Source: an uncultured Clostridia bacterium (lineage in GTDB: Bacteria > Bacillota > Clostridia > TANB77 > CAG-508). From it: a stretch of 37,011 nt of DNA. Shown here piece after piece: positions 30,298-37,011 of the stretch (within the stretch, counting starts at the first letter, position 1; each line of letters opens with the position of its first letter). The stretch covers positions 1-37,011 of the forward strand of contig CALXAB010000013.1 of NCBI GenBank assembly GCA_944386175.1. The letters run 5' to 3'. The position numbers and the translations under genes are program-made. The notes under the pieces were generated by a model. That model ran no database searches, was not told the origin of the DNA, and worked only from the letters and a program-made list of their open reading frames with translations.

Positions 30298-32619
30298 ATG
30301 AAAGAAGAAAAATACCAAGGACTATCCACAGAAGAAGTAGAAAAGCTAACAGAACAGGGAAAAGTAAATATAAGTAATAATAATAACCTTAAATCAAATT
30401 GGCAAATAGTAAAAGACAATGTTTTTACATTATTCAATTTATATAATCTAATAATAGCAATAGCATTATTGCTTGTAAAAGCATATACAAATACATTTTT
30501 CTTTTTAATAATAACAATAAATGTATTAATTGGAATAATTCAAGAAATACATGGAAAAAATCTAGTAAAAAAACTATCAATATTAACTGCATCGAAAACA
30601 ACAGTAATAAGAAATGGAAAAGAGGAAGAAATAGAAGTAGAAAAAGTTGTACTAGGAGACACAATTATATTAAAACAAGGAGATCAAATACCATCTGATT
30701 CATATGTAGTAGAAGGAGAAATAGAGGTAAATGAATCTTTACTTACAGGAGAGTCAGATTTAGTAGAAAAGAAAGTTGAAGATAAATTACTTTCAGGAAG
30801 TTATGTTGTTAGTGGCAAATGTTATGCGATTGTAGAAAAAGTCGGAGAAGATAATTTTGCAAATCAAATAGTAAGTGCAACTAAAAAGCATAAAGATAAT
30901 AATTCAGAATTAATAAATTCAATGAAAAAAGTTACTAAATTTACAAGTTTTGTAATAATACCAGTTGGAATAATCTTGTTTATACAAGCTTATTTTATCA
31001 GAGAAACAGTACTTAATGAATCTGTTATAGCTACAGCAGCAGCATTACTTGGAATGTTACCTAAAGGACTAGTTTTATTAATAACAATTGCTTTAGAATC
31101 AGGAGTTATTAAACTTGCAAAAAAGCAAGTATTAGTACAAGAATTATACAGTATAGAGTCTTTAGCTCATATTGATACAATTTGTTTAGACAAAACAGGA
31201 ACTATAACCCAAGGAAAAATGAAAGTTTCAGAAGTAAAAATTTACGAAGACAATGTTATGCCAAAACCATTTAATGATATGATGATAGCTTTTGTGAATG
31301 GAATGGATGACACAAATGCAACATTTAAAGCAATTAAAAATCATTTTAAAGGTGATATTAATTATCAAAAAATAGATAGTGTTCCATTTGCTTCAGAAAG
31401 AAAATGGAGTTCAATATCATTTAAAGATGAAGGTTCTATCGTAGTAGGTGCACCGGAAAGATTATTTGAAAAAAGTAATAAACAAATGCCAGAAAGAATT
31501 GTAGAATTGCAAAAAGGTGGAAAAAGAGTATTATCAATAGCATATTCAAAAGAAATAATTAAAGAAGATGAGTTACCAGAATTAAATGTTATTGCGTCTG
31601 TAATATTAGAAGATCCCTTAAGAAAAAATGCAAAAGAAATGCTAGGATATTTTAAGGAACAGGGTGTAGATGTTAAAATTATTTCTGGAGATAATCCATT
31701 AACAGTTTCTACAATTGCTAAAAGAGCAGGACTTGAGGATTATAATTCATATATAGATTTATCAACTATAAGTACAGATGCTGAAATAGTAAATCTGGTA
31801 GATAGATATAGTATTTTTGCGAGAGTATTACCACATCAAAAAAGTATAATTGTAAAAGCACTTCAAGCTAAAAATCATAAAGTAGCAATGACAGGAGATG
31901 GGGTAAATGATGTTATAGCACTTCGTGAATCAGATTGCAGTATTACACTTCCAGATGCAAGTGATGCAGCAAAACAAGTATCTCAGATAGTATTATTAAA
32001 CTCAGATTTTAGTGTATTAAAAGATGTATTAATGGAAGGTAGAAGAGTTGTAAACAATATAACCAATGTTGCTAGAATATTCTTTATAAAAACAATATAT
32101 TCTGTATTATTGTCATTATTCTGTATAATAACAAATACAGCATTTCCATTTATACCAATACAAATAACATTAATAGATTTAGTTATTGAAGGATATACAT
32201 CATTTTTTATTACATTTGAGAAAAATAAAAAACCAATTACAGGAGCATTTTTACCAACGGCACTGACAAATGCAGCTCCATTTGCTATTGTTATTATGTT
32301 TAATATAATTGTATTAACTATTATAGGAAATGTAACAGGAATAGGAAATGAAGTGTTAACAACAATGATGTATGTATTAATTGGATTTACTAGTATTTTA
32401 GCAGTTCAGGAAGTTTGTACACCATTTACAAAATTACATGTATTTTTATTTACAACAACATTAGTTGGATTTTATGTAGCAGCTCTATTGTTTAATAAGA
32501 TATTGGAATTATCACCTATATCTCAAAAAGAAATAATTATTACTTTAATTTTAGCTGTAATTAGTTATGCATTAATACATGTAAAAAGGAAAGTTTATAA
32601 GAAAAAACAAATATCATGA
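30298..32619 (+). CDS. Cation-translocating P-type ATPase
   Basis: A 773-residue P-type ATPase, of the group that includes mycobacterial CtpE and streptococcal Exp7-like proteins. The N-terminal tail is short; M1-M2 lie at about 44-84; the actuator loop has TGES (150-153); the phosphorylation site is DKTGT (D298); TGDGVND begins at 532; six C-terminal membrane segments follow. There is no N-terminal metal-binding domain, so it is not a heavy-metal pump. The M4 motif reads PKGL (255-258) where related Ca2+ pumps usually have PEGL, so the transported ion is uncertain. AGGAGG precedes the ATG. Confidence 0.9.
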   Translation: MKEEKYQGLSTEEVEKLTEQGKVNISNNNNLKSNWQIVKDNVFTLFNLYNLIIAIALLLVKAYTNTFFFLIITINVLIGIIQEIHGKNLVKKLSILTASKTTVIRNGKEEEIEVEKVVLGDTIILKQGDQIPSDSYVVEGEIEVNESLLTGESDLVEKKVEDKLLSGSYVVSGKCYAIVEKVGEDNFANQIVSATKKHKDNNSELINSMKKVTKFTSFVIIPVGIILFIQAYFIRETVLNESVIATAAALLGMLPKGLVLLITIALESGVIKLAKKQVLVQELYSIESLAHIDTICLDKTGTITQGKMKVSEVKIYEDNVMPKPFNDMMIAFVNGMDDTNATFKAIKNHFKGDINYQKIDSVPFASERKWSSISFKDEGSIVVGAPERLFEKSNKQMPERIVELQKGGKRVLSIAYSKEIIKEDELPELNVIASVILEDPLRKNAKEMLGYFKEQGVDVKIISGDNPLTVSTIAKRAGLEDYNSYIDLSTISTDAEIVNLVDRYSIFARVLPHQKSIIVKALQAKNHKVAMTGDGVNDVIALRESDCSITLPDASDAAKQVSQIVLLNSDFSVLKDVLMEGRRVVNNITNVARIFFIKTIYSVLLSLFCIITNTAFPFIPIQITLIDLVIEGYTSFFITFEKNKKPITGAFLPTALTNAAPFAIVIMFNIIVLTIIGNVTGIGNEVLTTMMYVLIGFTSILAVQEVCTPFTKLHVFLFTTTLVGFYVAALLFNKILELSPISQKEIIITLILAVISYALIHVKRKVYKKKQIS

Positions 32620-32642
32620 TACATAATAATTAATATGTCTAA

Positions 32643-32684
32643 AAATAGGCTAAGACAGTTATATACAACTATCTTAGTCTATTT
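32643..32684. terminator. Bidirectional terminator between the P-type ATPase and C39-like genes
   Basis: AAATAGGCTAAGACAGTT and AACTATCTTAGTCTATTT pair with two mismatches across a six-base loop between convergent genes. Confidence 0.7.
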
Positions 32685-32697
32685 ATATAAACTGGAA

Positions 32698-33462
32698 TCA
32701 AATAAATTCTTCAATATATAAAGCTTTAGCAATATAAGGAGAGATCTCATCAATAGAATACCAACCAGAACTCTTACAATCATTTTTTAAACCATTAGGA
32801 TTAGAAACATAAACCATATTATTCTCATCACTTGCAAGTAAAGCCATATAATGAGAAGCAGTAGTCCAACGATTATCAGAAGGCTTATTCCAAACACAAA
32901 CAACAATAGGTCTATTTGTTTTTAAATGATTGATAATTGAATCATTTGATAAATGAACACTATCATAATAAAAGTCTGAATTCGCAATTCCAAATGTTGA
33001 AGATAATTCAACAGAAAAATTTTCGTAATCCATAACAGGATAATATTTTTTTCTTAAATCTTCAGGAGTATAATTTTTACCATACCCACTTAAAATAATA
33101 GACATTACAGTTATACCACATCCGTTTTCAGACATAGTATCACCCCAATATTCTTTATTACTCCAAGAAGAATTCCCATTTTGTTTATATTCAATATATG
33201 TTTTTTTATAATTTTCTTCAGTAGTAAATGTAGTAAAATAACCATCTTTATTATTTACTTTAACTTGACCAATTCCAGGATAATTTTTATTAGAATCTTT
33301 TTTTATAACAGGATATTCACTAAATATATTTAAATCTGGAAATTCAGTATTATTAAATAAAGAATAATCATAATTAAGAAATATAACAATTATTACTAGT
33401 AAAATAAATACAAAAATTATGCTTTTTTTAAGATTTTTAGACTTTTTTCTTGATTTTTTCAT
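32698..33462 (-). CDS. Membrane-anchored C39-like cysteine peptidase
   Basis: A 254-residue protein with a very basic N-terminus, one membrane segment (about 14-29) and an extracytoplasmic papain-like domain of the C39_2 type. The catalytic residues are visible: C115 in SENGCGITVMS, H204 in ASHYMALLA and N221 in VSNPNG. Typical for Firmicutes cell-surface peptidases; target unknown. The ATG is preceded on the minus strand by a weak CAAGG. It is divergent from a VanRS-like two-component pair across 390 bp, which might regulate it. Confidence 0.86.
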   Translation of the reverse strand: MKKSRKKSKNLKKSIIFVFILLVIIVIFLNYDYSLFNNTEFPDLNIFSEYPVIKKDSNKNYPGIGQVKVNNKDGYFTTFTTEENYKKTYIEYKQNGNSSWSNKEYWGDTMSENGCGITVMSIILSGYGKNYTPEDLRKKYYPVMDYENFSVELSSTFGIANSDFYYDSVHLSNDSIINHLKTNRPIVVCVWNKPSDNRWTTASHYMALLASDENNMVYVSNPNGLKNDCKSSGWYSIDEISPYIAKALYIEEFI

Positions 33463-33696
33463 ATGATAAACCTTGTATAATATAATAAAGTTTAAAATTT
33501 AATATATCATACTTACCTTTCTCCATTAATTATTTTATTTTAAAAAATTTTGGTTTAATGGCACCGTTATTTTATAATCAATTTTAAGGTTAATTTGATT
33601 ATAAGTAAAATAAGAAAAAATAGTTTTAAAATAAAGTTAAAAAATTCTTAATATTTTCTTACAATTTAACAAAAAAATGAAAAAATACAAAGTTTA

Positions 33697-33705
33697 TGTT
33701 ATAAT
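33697..33705 (+). promoter_or_regulatory. Extended -10 of the two-component operon
   Basis: TGTTATAAT gives a perfect TATAAT (33700-33705) with extended TG; the -35 position (33677) holds only ATGAAA. The extended -10 may compensate. Confidence 0.5.
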
Positions 33706-33710
33706 CAAAA

Positions 33711-33853
33711 AAAGAAGGCAAAAACGAATGCACACAATTTTACATATGTAAAATTGGTGTAGAACAAATCAGCGGAAAGCCAAATAAAAAAGTTAAAGAT
33801 TGTACAAATGTTAAGACTTTCCGATTTGTTTTTGAAAAGGAATGAGATTAGAA
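33711..33853 (+). promoter_or_regulatory. Structured 5' leader of the response regulator gene, class unknown
   Basis: The leader holds a near-perfect palindrome at 33732-33760 (core AATTTTACATATGTAAAATT). A long-range stem follows (ACAAATC-AG-CGGAAAG at 33764-33779 with CTTTCCGATTTGT at 33817-33829), immediately followed by TTTTT and the AAAAGGA ribosome site. This looks like an attenuator or riboswitch-type leader, but I cannot match it to a known class. The rest of the 390 bp gap (33463-33696) shows only AT-rich sequence and one 10 bp hairpin (33571-33604). Confidence 0.45.
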
Positions 33854-34540
33854 ATGAAGGTTTTAATTTTAGATGATGAGAAAGAAATAGCAGATTTATT
33901 AGAAGTATATTTGGAAAATGAAAATTACGAGATTTATAAATTTTACACCTCAGAAGAAGCCATAAAATGTATAGATACAATAAATTTAGATATAGCAATA
34001 TTAGATGTTATGATAGAAGGAAAAGATGGATTTGAAATATGTAAATATATAAGAAAAAAAGGTTTAAAATTCCCAATAATCATGGTAACAGCAAAAATAG
34101 CAGACAATGACAAAATAACAGGTTTAACCATTGGGGCAGATGATTATATTACAAAACCATTTAATCCATTAGAAGTTGTAGCAAGAGTAAAATCAGCATT
34201 AAGAAGATATAAGTTGTATAATGAAAAAGAAAGATCAGAAGATATAATAGAAATAGATGGCTTAGTAATTAATAAAACACAACATAAATGCCTGTTATAT
34301 GATAGAAAAATAGATTTAACTCCAATAGAATTTGATATATTACTATATTTAGCAACTAATAAAGGAAAAGTAATAAGTTCAGAAGAACTATTTGAAAAAG
34401 TCTGGAAGGAAAAATATTTTGATAGTAATAATACTGTAATGGTTCATATAAGAAGAATAAGAGAAAAATTAGGAGAGAATACAAAAAAACCAAAATTTAT
34501 AAAAACAGTATGGGGAGTAGGTTATAAAATAGAAAACTAA
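33854..34540 (+). CDS. OmpR/PhoB-family response regulator (VanR-like)
   Basis: Transcription factor activated by phosphorylation, 228 residues. The receiver domain has D7-D8, phospho-acceptor D51 in AILDVMIEG, T79 and K101 (ITKPF). The C-terminal winged helix contains LTPIEFDILLYLATNKGKV and the recognition helix TVMVHIRRIREKLG, ending VWGVGYKI. The ATG at 33854 is 12 nt from AAAAGGA; the ATG at 33842 abuts it. The kinase gene follows 36 nt later. Its long leader is unusual for a regulator of this kind. Confidence 0.92.
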   Translation: MKVLILDDEKEIADLLEVYLENENYEIYKFYTSEEAIKCIDTINLDIAILDVMIEGKDGFEICKYIRKKGLKFPIIMVTAKIADNDKITGLTIGADDYITKPFNPLEVVARVKSALRRYKLYNEKERSEDIIEIDGLVINKTQHKCLLYDRKIDLTPIEFDILLYLATNKGKVISSEELFEKVWKEKYFDSNNTVMVHIRRIREKLGENTKKPKFIKTVWGVGYKIEN

Positions 34541-34576
34541 ATGTATCAAATATTATAGAAAGATAGGAGAACTAAT

Positions 34577-35677
34577 TTGAAGATTGATGAATTAATAAAT
34601 AAAAAAGTAAGAATATTTTTATCATTACTAGGAAATTTAGTAATTGCAATAATTATTTCTATTATTGTATATTTTGTATTAGTTTTATTTTTTGAAGATA
34701 CTTTATCTCAATTAGTATCTAGAGTAAATTATGATTTATATGCATGGATAGTGCAAAATAGAGAGATAGTTGAATGTATGTATATTGCAATAGTGTTAGG
34801 TATAATAATTTTTAGATTTATCTCAAAATATATAAATAGAATTAATCAAGTATATAATTCATTGGATTTAATTTTAAAAGAAGATAATGAAACAATTAAA
34901 TTACCAAGTGAAGTAAATGAATTTGCTGAAAAAATAAATGAAATAAAATACAAATATATATCAAGTAAAAACAGCCAAAGGGAAGCAGAGCAAAAGAAAA
35001 ATGATTTAATAATGTATATGGCACATGATTTAAAAACTCCACTTACCTCAATTATAGGATATTTAACATTACTTTTAGATGAAAAAGACATTTCAAAGCA
35101 ATCACAAGAAAAATATATAAAAATAGCATTAGACAAATCATTAAGAGTAGAAGAATTGACAAATCAATTTTTTGACATTACAAGATATAACCTACATGAT
35201 ATGCCAATTAATAAAAAGGAAATAAATATTTCATATTTGTTAGAACAACTAATAGATGAATGCTATCCTATGTTGGAAGAAAATCATTTAAAATGTAATT
35301 TAGAAGCACCTAAAATGGTAATATATGATGGCGACGGAGATAAATTAGCTAGAGCATTTGATAATTTATTAAAAAATGCTATAAACTATAGTTATAAAAA
35401 TACTACTATAAATATAGAATTACAACAAGACTCTAATAATATTATTATCAATTTTAAAAATCAAGGGGATAAAATTCCAGAATATAAATTGGATAAAATT
35501 TTTGAAAAATTTTATCGTGGAGATGACTCAAGAAAAAGTACTACAGGAGGATCTGGATTAGGATTAGCTATTACTAAAGAAATAGTAGAACTACACAATG
35601 GAAATATAAGAGTAAAAAATGATAATGAATTTATTGATTTTGAGATAGACTTACCAAGGCAAGCAAAAGATAAATAA
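34577..35677 (+). CDS. Sensor histidine kinase (VanS-like)
   Basis: Membrane sensor kinase of 366 residues that should phosphorylate the preceding regulator. Two membrane segments (about 14-39 and 66-83) bracket a short outside loop of some 27 residues. The H box is YMAHDLKTPLTSIIGYL (H150), the N box FDNLLKNAINYS, and the G2 box GGSGLGLAITKEIVELHNG. The G1 region (KNQGDKIP) lacks the usual DxGxG, as in VanS. The start is TTG at 34577, 7 nt after AGGAG; no ATG fits in frame. No van ligase genes are nearby, so glycopeptide resistance is not implied. Confidence 0.9.
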   Translation: MKIDELINKKVRIFLSLLGNLVIAIIISIIVYFVLVLFFEDTLSQLVSRVNYDLYAWIVQNREIVECMYIAIVLGIIIFRFISKYINRINQVYNSLDLILKEDNETIKLPSEVNEFAEKINEIKYKYISSKNSQREAEQKKNDLIMYMAHDLKTPLTSIIGYLTLLLDEKDISKQSQEKYIKIALDKSLRVEELTNQFFDITRYNLHDMPINKKEINISYLLEQLIDECYPMLEENHLKCNLEAPKMVIYDGDGDKLARAFDNLLKNAINYSYKNTTINIELQQDSNNIIINFKNQGDKIPEYKLDKIFEKFYRGDDSRKSTTGGSGLGLAITKEIVELHNGNIRVKNDNEFIDFEIDLPRQAKDK

Positions 35678-35813
35678 TAGAACAATAATAAATATTTTAT
35701 TTTCTTGTGTACAAAAGAATAGAAAAAATTAAAGTAAAGCCATGAAAATATGTTGGTAATGCTAATGAAATGGTAAAATAATTTAAAATAGTAAGTTGTA
35801 AGGAGATATAGAT

Positions 35814-36407
35814 ATGTTGTTAAAAAATACGCCAACACTCATCACAGAAAGATTAATATTAAGAAAATTTACCTCAAATGATATAGAGGCATTGTTTAGG
35901 ATATATAGTGATAAAGAAGTAAATACTTATTTGCCTTGGTATCCTATAAATTCTATTGAAGAAGCAGAGAAAATATATAAAGAAAACTATGAAAAAATTT
36001 ATACTAATGAGCAAGGATATAATTATGCAATTTGTTTAAAAGAAAACAATATTCCAATAGGTTATATAAAAGTAGATATAAATGATAGTTACGATCTTGG
36101 ATATGCTTTGTGTAAAGAATTTTGGCATAAAGGGATTACAACAGAAGCAGGAATTGCAATTATTGAACAATTAAAAAAAGATAAAATCCCGTACATTACT
36201 GCTACACATGATATTAATAATCTAAGCAGTGGTAAAGTAATGAAAAAATTGGGTATGAAATACCAATACTCTTATGAAGAACAATGGCAACCAAAAAATA
36301 TTTTAGTTACTTTCCGTATGTATCAATTAAATTTAGATGGAAACGAGGAAAGAGTATATAAGAAATATTGGAATATGTATAAAAAACATTTTATAGAAGA
36401 ATTATAA
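35814..36407 (+). CDS. GNAT family N-acetyltransferase (RimJ/RimL-like)
   Basis: A 197-residue acetyltransferase. The N-terminus LITERLILRKFTSNDIEALFRIYSD is typical of the RimJ/RimL-like GNAT_3 group. The core includes YAICLKENNIPIGYIKVD and the acetyl-CoA region LGYALCKEFWHKGITTEAG, then THDINNLSSGKVMKKLGM. Substrate unknown: ribosomal protein, antibiotic or small molecule are all possible. AAGGAGATATAG precedes the ATG. It follows the kinase gene after 135 nt without a clear terminator. Confidence 0.88.
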   Translation: MLLKNTPTLITERLILRKFTSNDIEALFRIYSDKEVNTYLPWYPINSIEEAEKIYKENYEKIYTNEQGYNYAICLKENNIPIGYIKVDINDSYDLGYALCKEFWHKGITTEAGIAIIEQLKKDKIPYITATHDINNLSSGKVMKKLGMKYQYSYEEQWQPKNILVTFRMYQLNLDGNEERVYKKYWNMYKKHFIEEL

Positions 36408-36501
36408 AGTACAATTAAATAGTTTGATAAAAAAAGGTATACGAAAGAAAAATTTAGAAAAAGAATTAGATAATTTGTAGATAAGGAGAGGAAAATGAAA
36501 A

Positions 36502-36828
36502 ATGAAAATAAATTTTAATGAATTAAAAGAAATAGAAGTACAAAATATGAATGGTGGAAATGGTATAGTAAAGTCTAAAATGTTTTTGAACAAGGAGTGT
36601 AAAATAATAAAAGCTATTTTAAAGCCTAATTCTTCAATGGGAAAACATACACAAAAGAATAATGAATTTATATATGTAATATCAGGACAAGCAAAAATTA
36701 TTATTGAAGACAAAGAAGAGATAATAAACAAAGATGAAGTACATTATTGTCCTTTAGGAAGCACACACGAAATATTAAATAATACTAATGAAGATTTAGT
36801 ATTATTAGATATTACAGCAGAGAAATAA
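36502..36828 (+). CDS. Small single-domain cupin protein
   Basis: A 108-residue cupin_2 domain. The first cupin motif is GKHTQKNNEFIYVISGQAKI and the second DEVHYCPLGSTHEILNNT, giving the usual His/Glu/His metal ligands. Such proteins can be isomerases, dioxygenases or binding proteins; no specific role is visible. The ATG at 36502 is 10 nt from AAGGAGAGG; an ATG at 36495 gives only seven codons. It may be co-transcribed with the acetyltransferase. Confidence 0.85.
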   Translation: MKINFNELKEIEVQNMNGGNGIVKSKMFLNKECKIIKAILKPNSSMGKHTQKNNEFIYVISGQAKIIIEDKEEIINKDEVHYCPLGSTHEILNNTNEDLVLLDITAEK

Positions 36829-36841
36829 CACAAATTACAAT

Positions 36842-36869
36842 TTGACAAATACAAAAAAGTAGTTATAAT
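36842..36869 (+). promoter_or_regulatory. Strong promoter at the right end
   Basis: Perfect TTGACA (36842-36847), 16 bp spacer, perfect TATAAT (36864-36869), reading off the window. Confidence 0.7.
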
Positions 36870-36875
36870 GCAAAA

Positions 36876-37002
36876 AAGCTATTTAATAGGAAATAGCACA
36901 AAACATCCCCTTTTATTTTATAGAGAGTTGCTAGATAAAAATGATAAAATAAGAATGTATGAAAAATCAAAAATAGTGATGTACAAACATACATTCTTTT
37001 TT
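36876..37002 (+). ncRNA. Candidate small RNA or attenuated leader
   Basis: Directly after the promoter is a 5' hairpin GCTATTT-AATAGG-AAATAGC (36878-36897), then about 50 nt without an ORF. An intrinsic terminator follows (AAGAATGTATG 36951-36961 with CATACATTCTT 36988-36998, then a T-run). The unit is about 125 nt. It could be a small RNA or the leader of a gene beyond the window. No known class recognised. Confidence 0.4.
36951..37002 (+). terminator. Terminator of the right-end transcript
   Basis: An 11 bp perfect stem with a 26 nt loop, followed by TTTTTT. Confidence 0.65.
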
Positions 37003-37011
37003 GTATACTTG

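Noticed and set aside
33571..33604. AT-rich hairpin TTATAATCAA/TTGATTATAA as a terminator
   Set aside because: It has 10 pairs of A-T-rich sequence with no T-run and no upstream gene on the plus strand; it may be an operator but evidence is thin.
33715..33790. c-di-GMP-I riboswitch (GGCAAA ... GAAAGCC)
   Set aside because: GGCAAA and AAGCC occur, but the conserved GACGCAAAGCC segment and the receptor loop do not; the palindrome between does not fit.
32698..35677. Glycopeptide resistance cluster
   Set aside because: The two-component pair is VanRS-like, but no VanH, ligase, VanX or VanY gene is present, and the neighbouring peptidase is C39-like.
36397..36480. Short frame between acetyltransferase and cupin (ends in EKELDNL)
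   Set aside because: It has no start codon with a ribosome site and only about 27 codons; possibly a gene remnant but not supportable.
36925..37002. T-box leader at the right edge
   Set aside because: AGAGAGTTG resembles a T-box start, but no TGGNACCGCG element precedes the terminator.

Overview
The window is very AT-rich Gram-positive chromosomal DNA. Two T-box leaders, AGGAGG-type ribosome binding sites, sigma-A-like promoters, a sortase/LPXTG pair and a sporulation block (spoIIAA, spoIIAB, sigF, spoIID, a spoIIQ-like gene) point to an endospore-lineage member of the Clostridia. I cannot name the genus from sequence alone. Almost everything reads left to right; the exceptions are the tRNA-like gene, the sortase, a small hypothetical gene, an XRE regulator and a C39-like peptidase.

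Layout. 1-2500: a tRNA-Thr(GGU)-like gene facing left, divergent from a T-box-controlled thrS. 2500-6900: ychF, then a small surface module of an LPKTG protein, a sortase, an unknown gene, a SipW-like signal peptidase and an XRE repressor. 7000-11500: a phosphofructokinase, then a run of radical SAM enzyme, methyltransferase, guanylate-kinase-like protein and DUF402 protein. 11800-16500: a stand-alone FIST sensor protein with an aldehyde dehydrogenase, a membrane-anchored extracytoplasmic protein and an iron alcohol dehydrogenase. 16600-17260: a compositionally foreign metal-hydrolase-like gene with its own promoter and terminator. 17300-20580: T-box-controlled valS. 20900-24700: the spoIIA operon with Spo0A-type boxes, a sigF broken by a one-base frameshift, spoIID and a spoIIQ-like LytM gene. 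24740-25465: lexA. 25740-29940: a heterodimeric ABC exporter behind a promoter with a palindromic operator. 30298-32619: a P-type ATPase. 32698-35677: a C39-like peptidase divergent from a VanRS-like two-component pair with a long structured leader. 35814-37011: a GNAT acetyltransferase, a cupin, and a promoter-hairpin-terminator unit at the right edge.

The most striking non-gene feature is a population of inverted-repeat elements. Short hairpins centred on GGACGCGTCC or a variant recur at nine sites, usually within a few bases of a stop codon. Longer near-perfect inverted repeats (30 to 56 bp arms, many carrying GGGGACGG-type ends) lie after pfkA, DUF402, valS, sigF, lexA and the ABC exporter. 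Two of these run into coding sequence and supply the last residues of ValS and SigF. They resemble REP/BIME or MITE-type elements mobilised in trans; no transposase is in the window. The other points most worth checking are the sigF frameshift, a tRNA-Thr whose acceptor stem does not pair, a small ORF inside a hairpin element between the valS T-box and valS, a hairpin between the Shine-Dalgarno and start of ychF, and two candidate structured RNAs near the right end.
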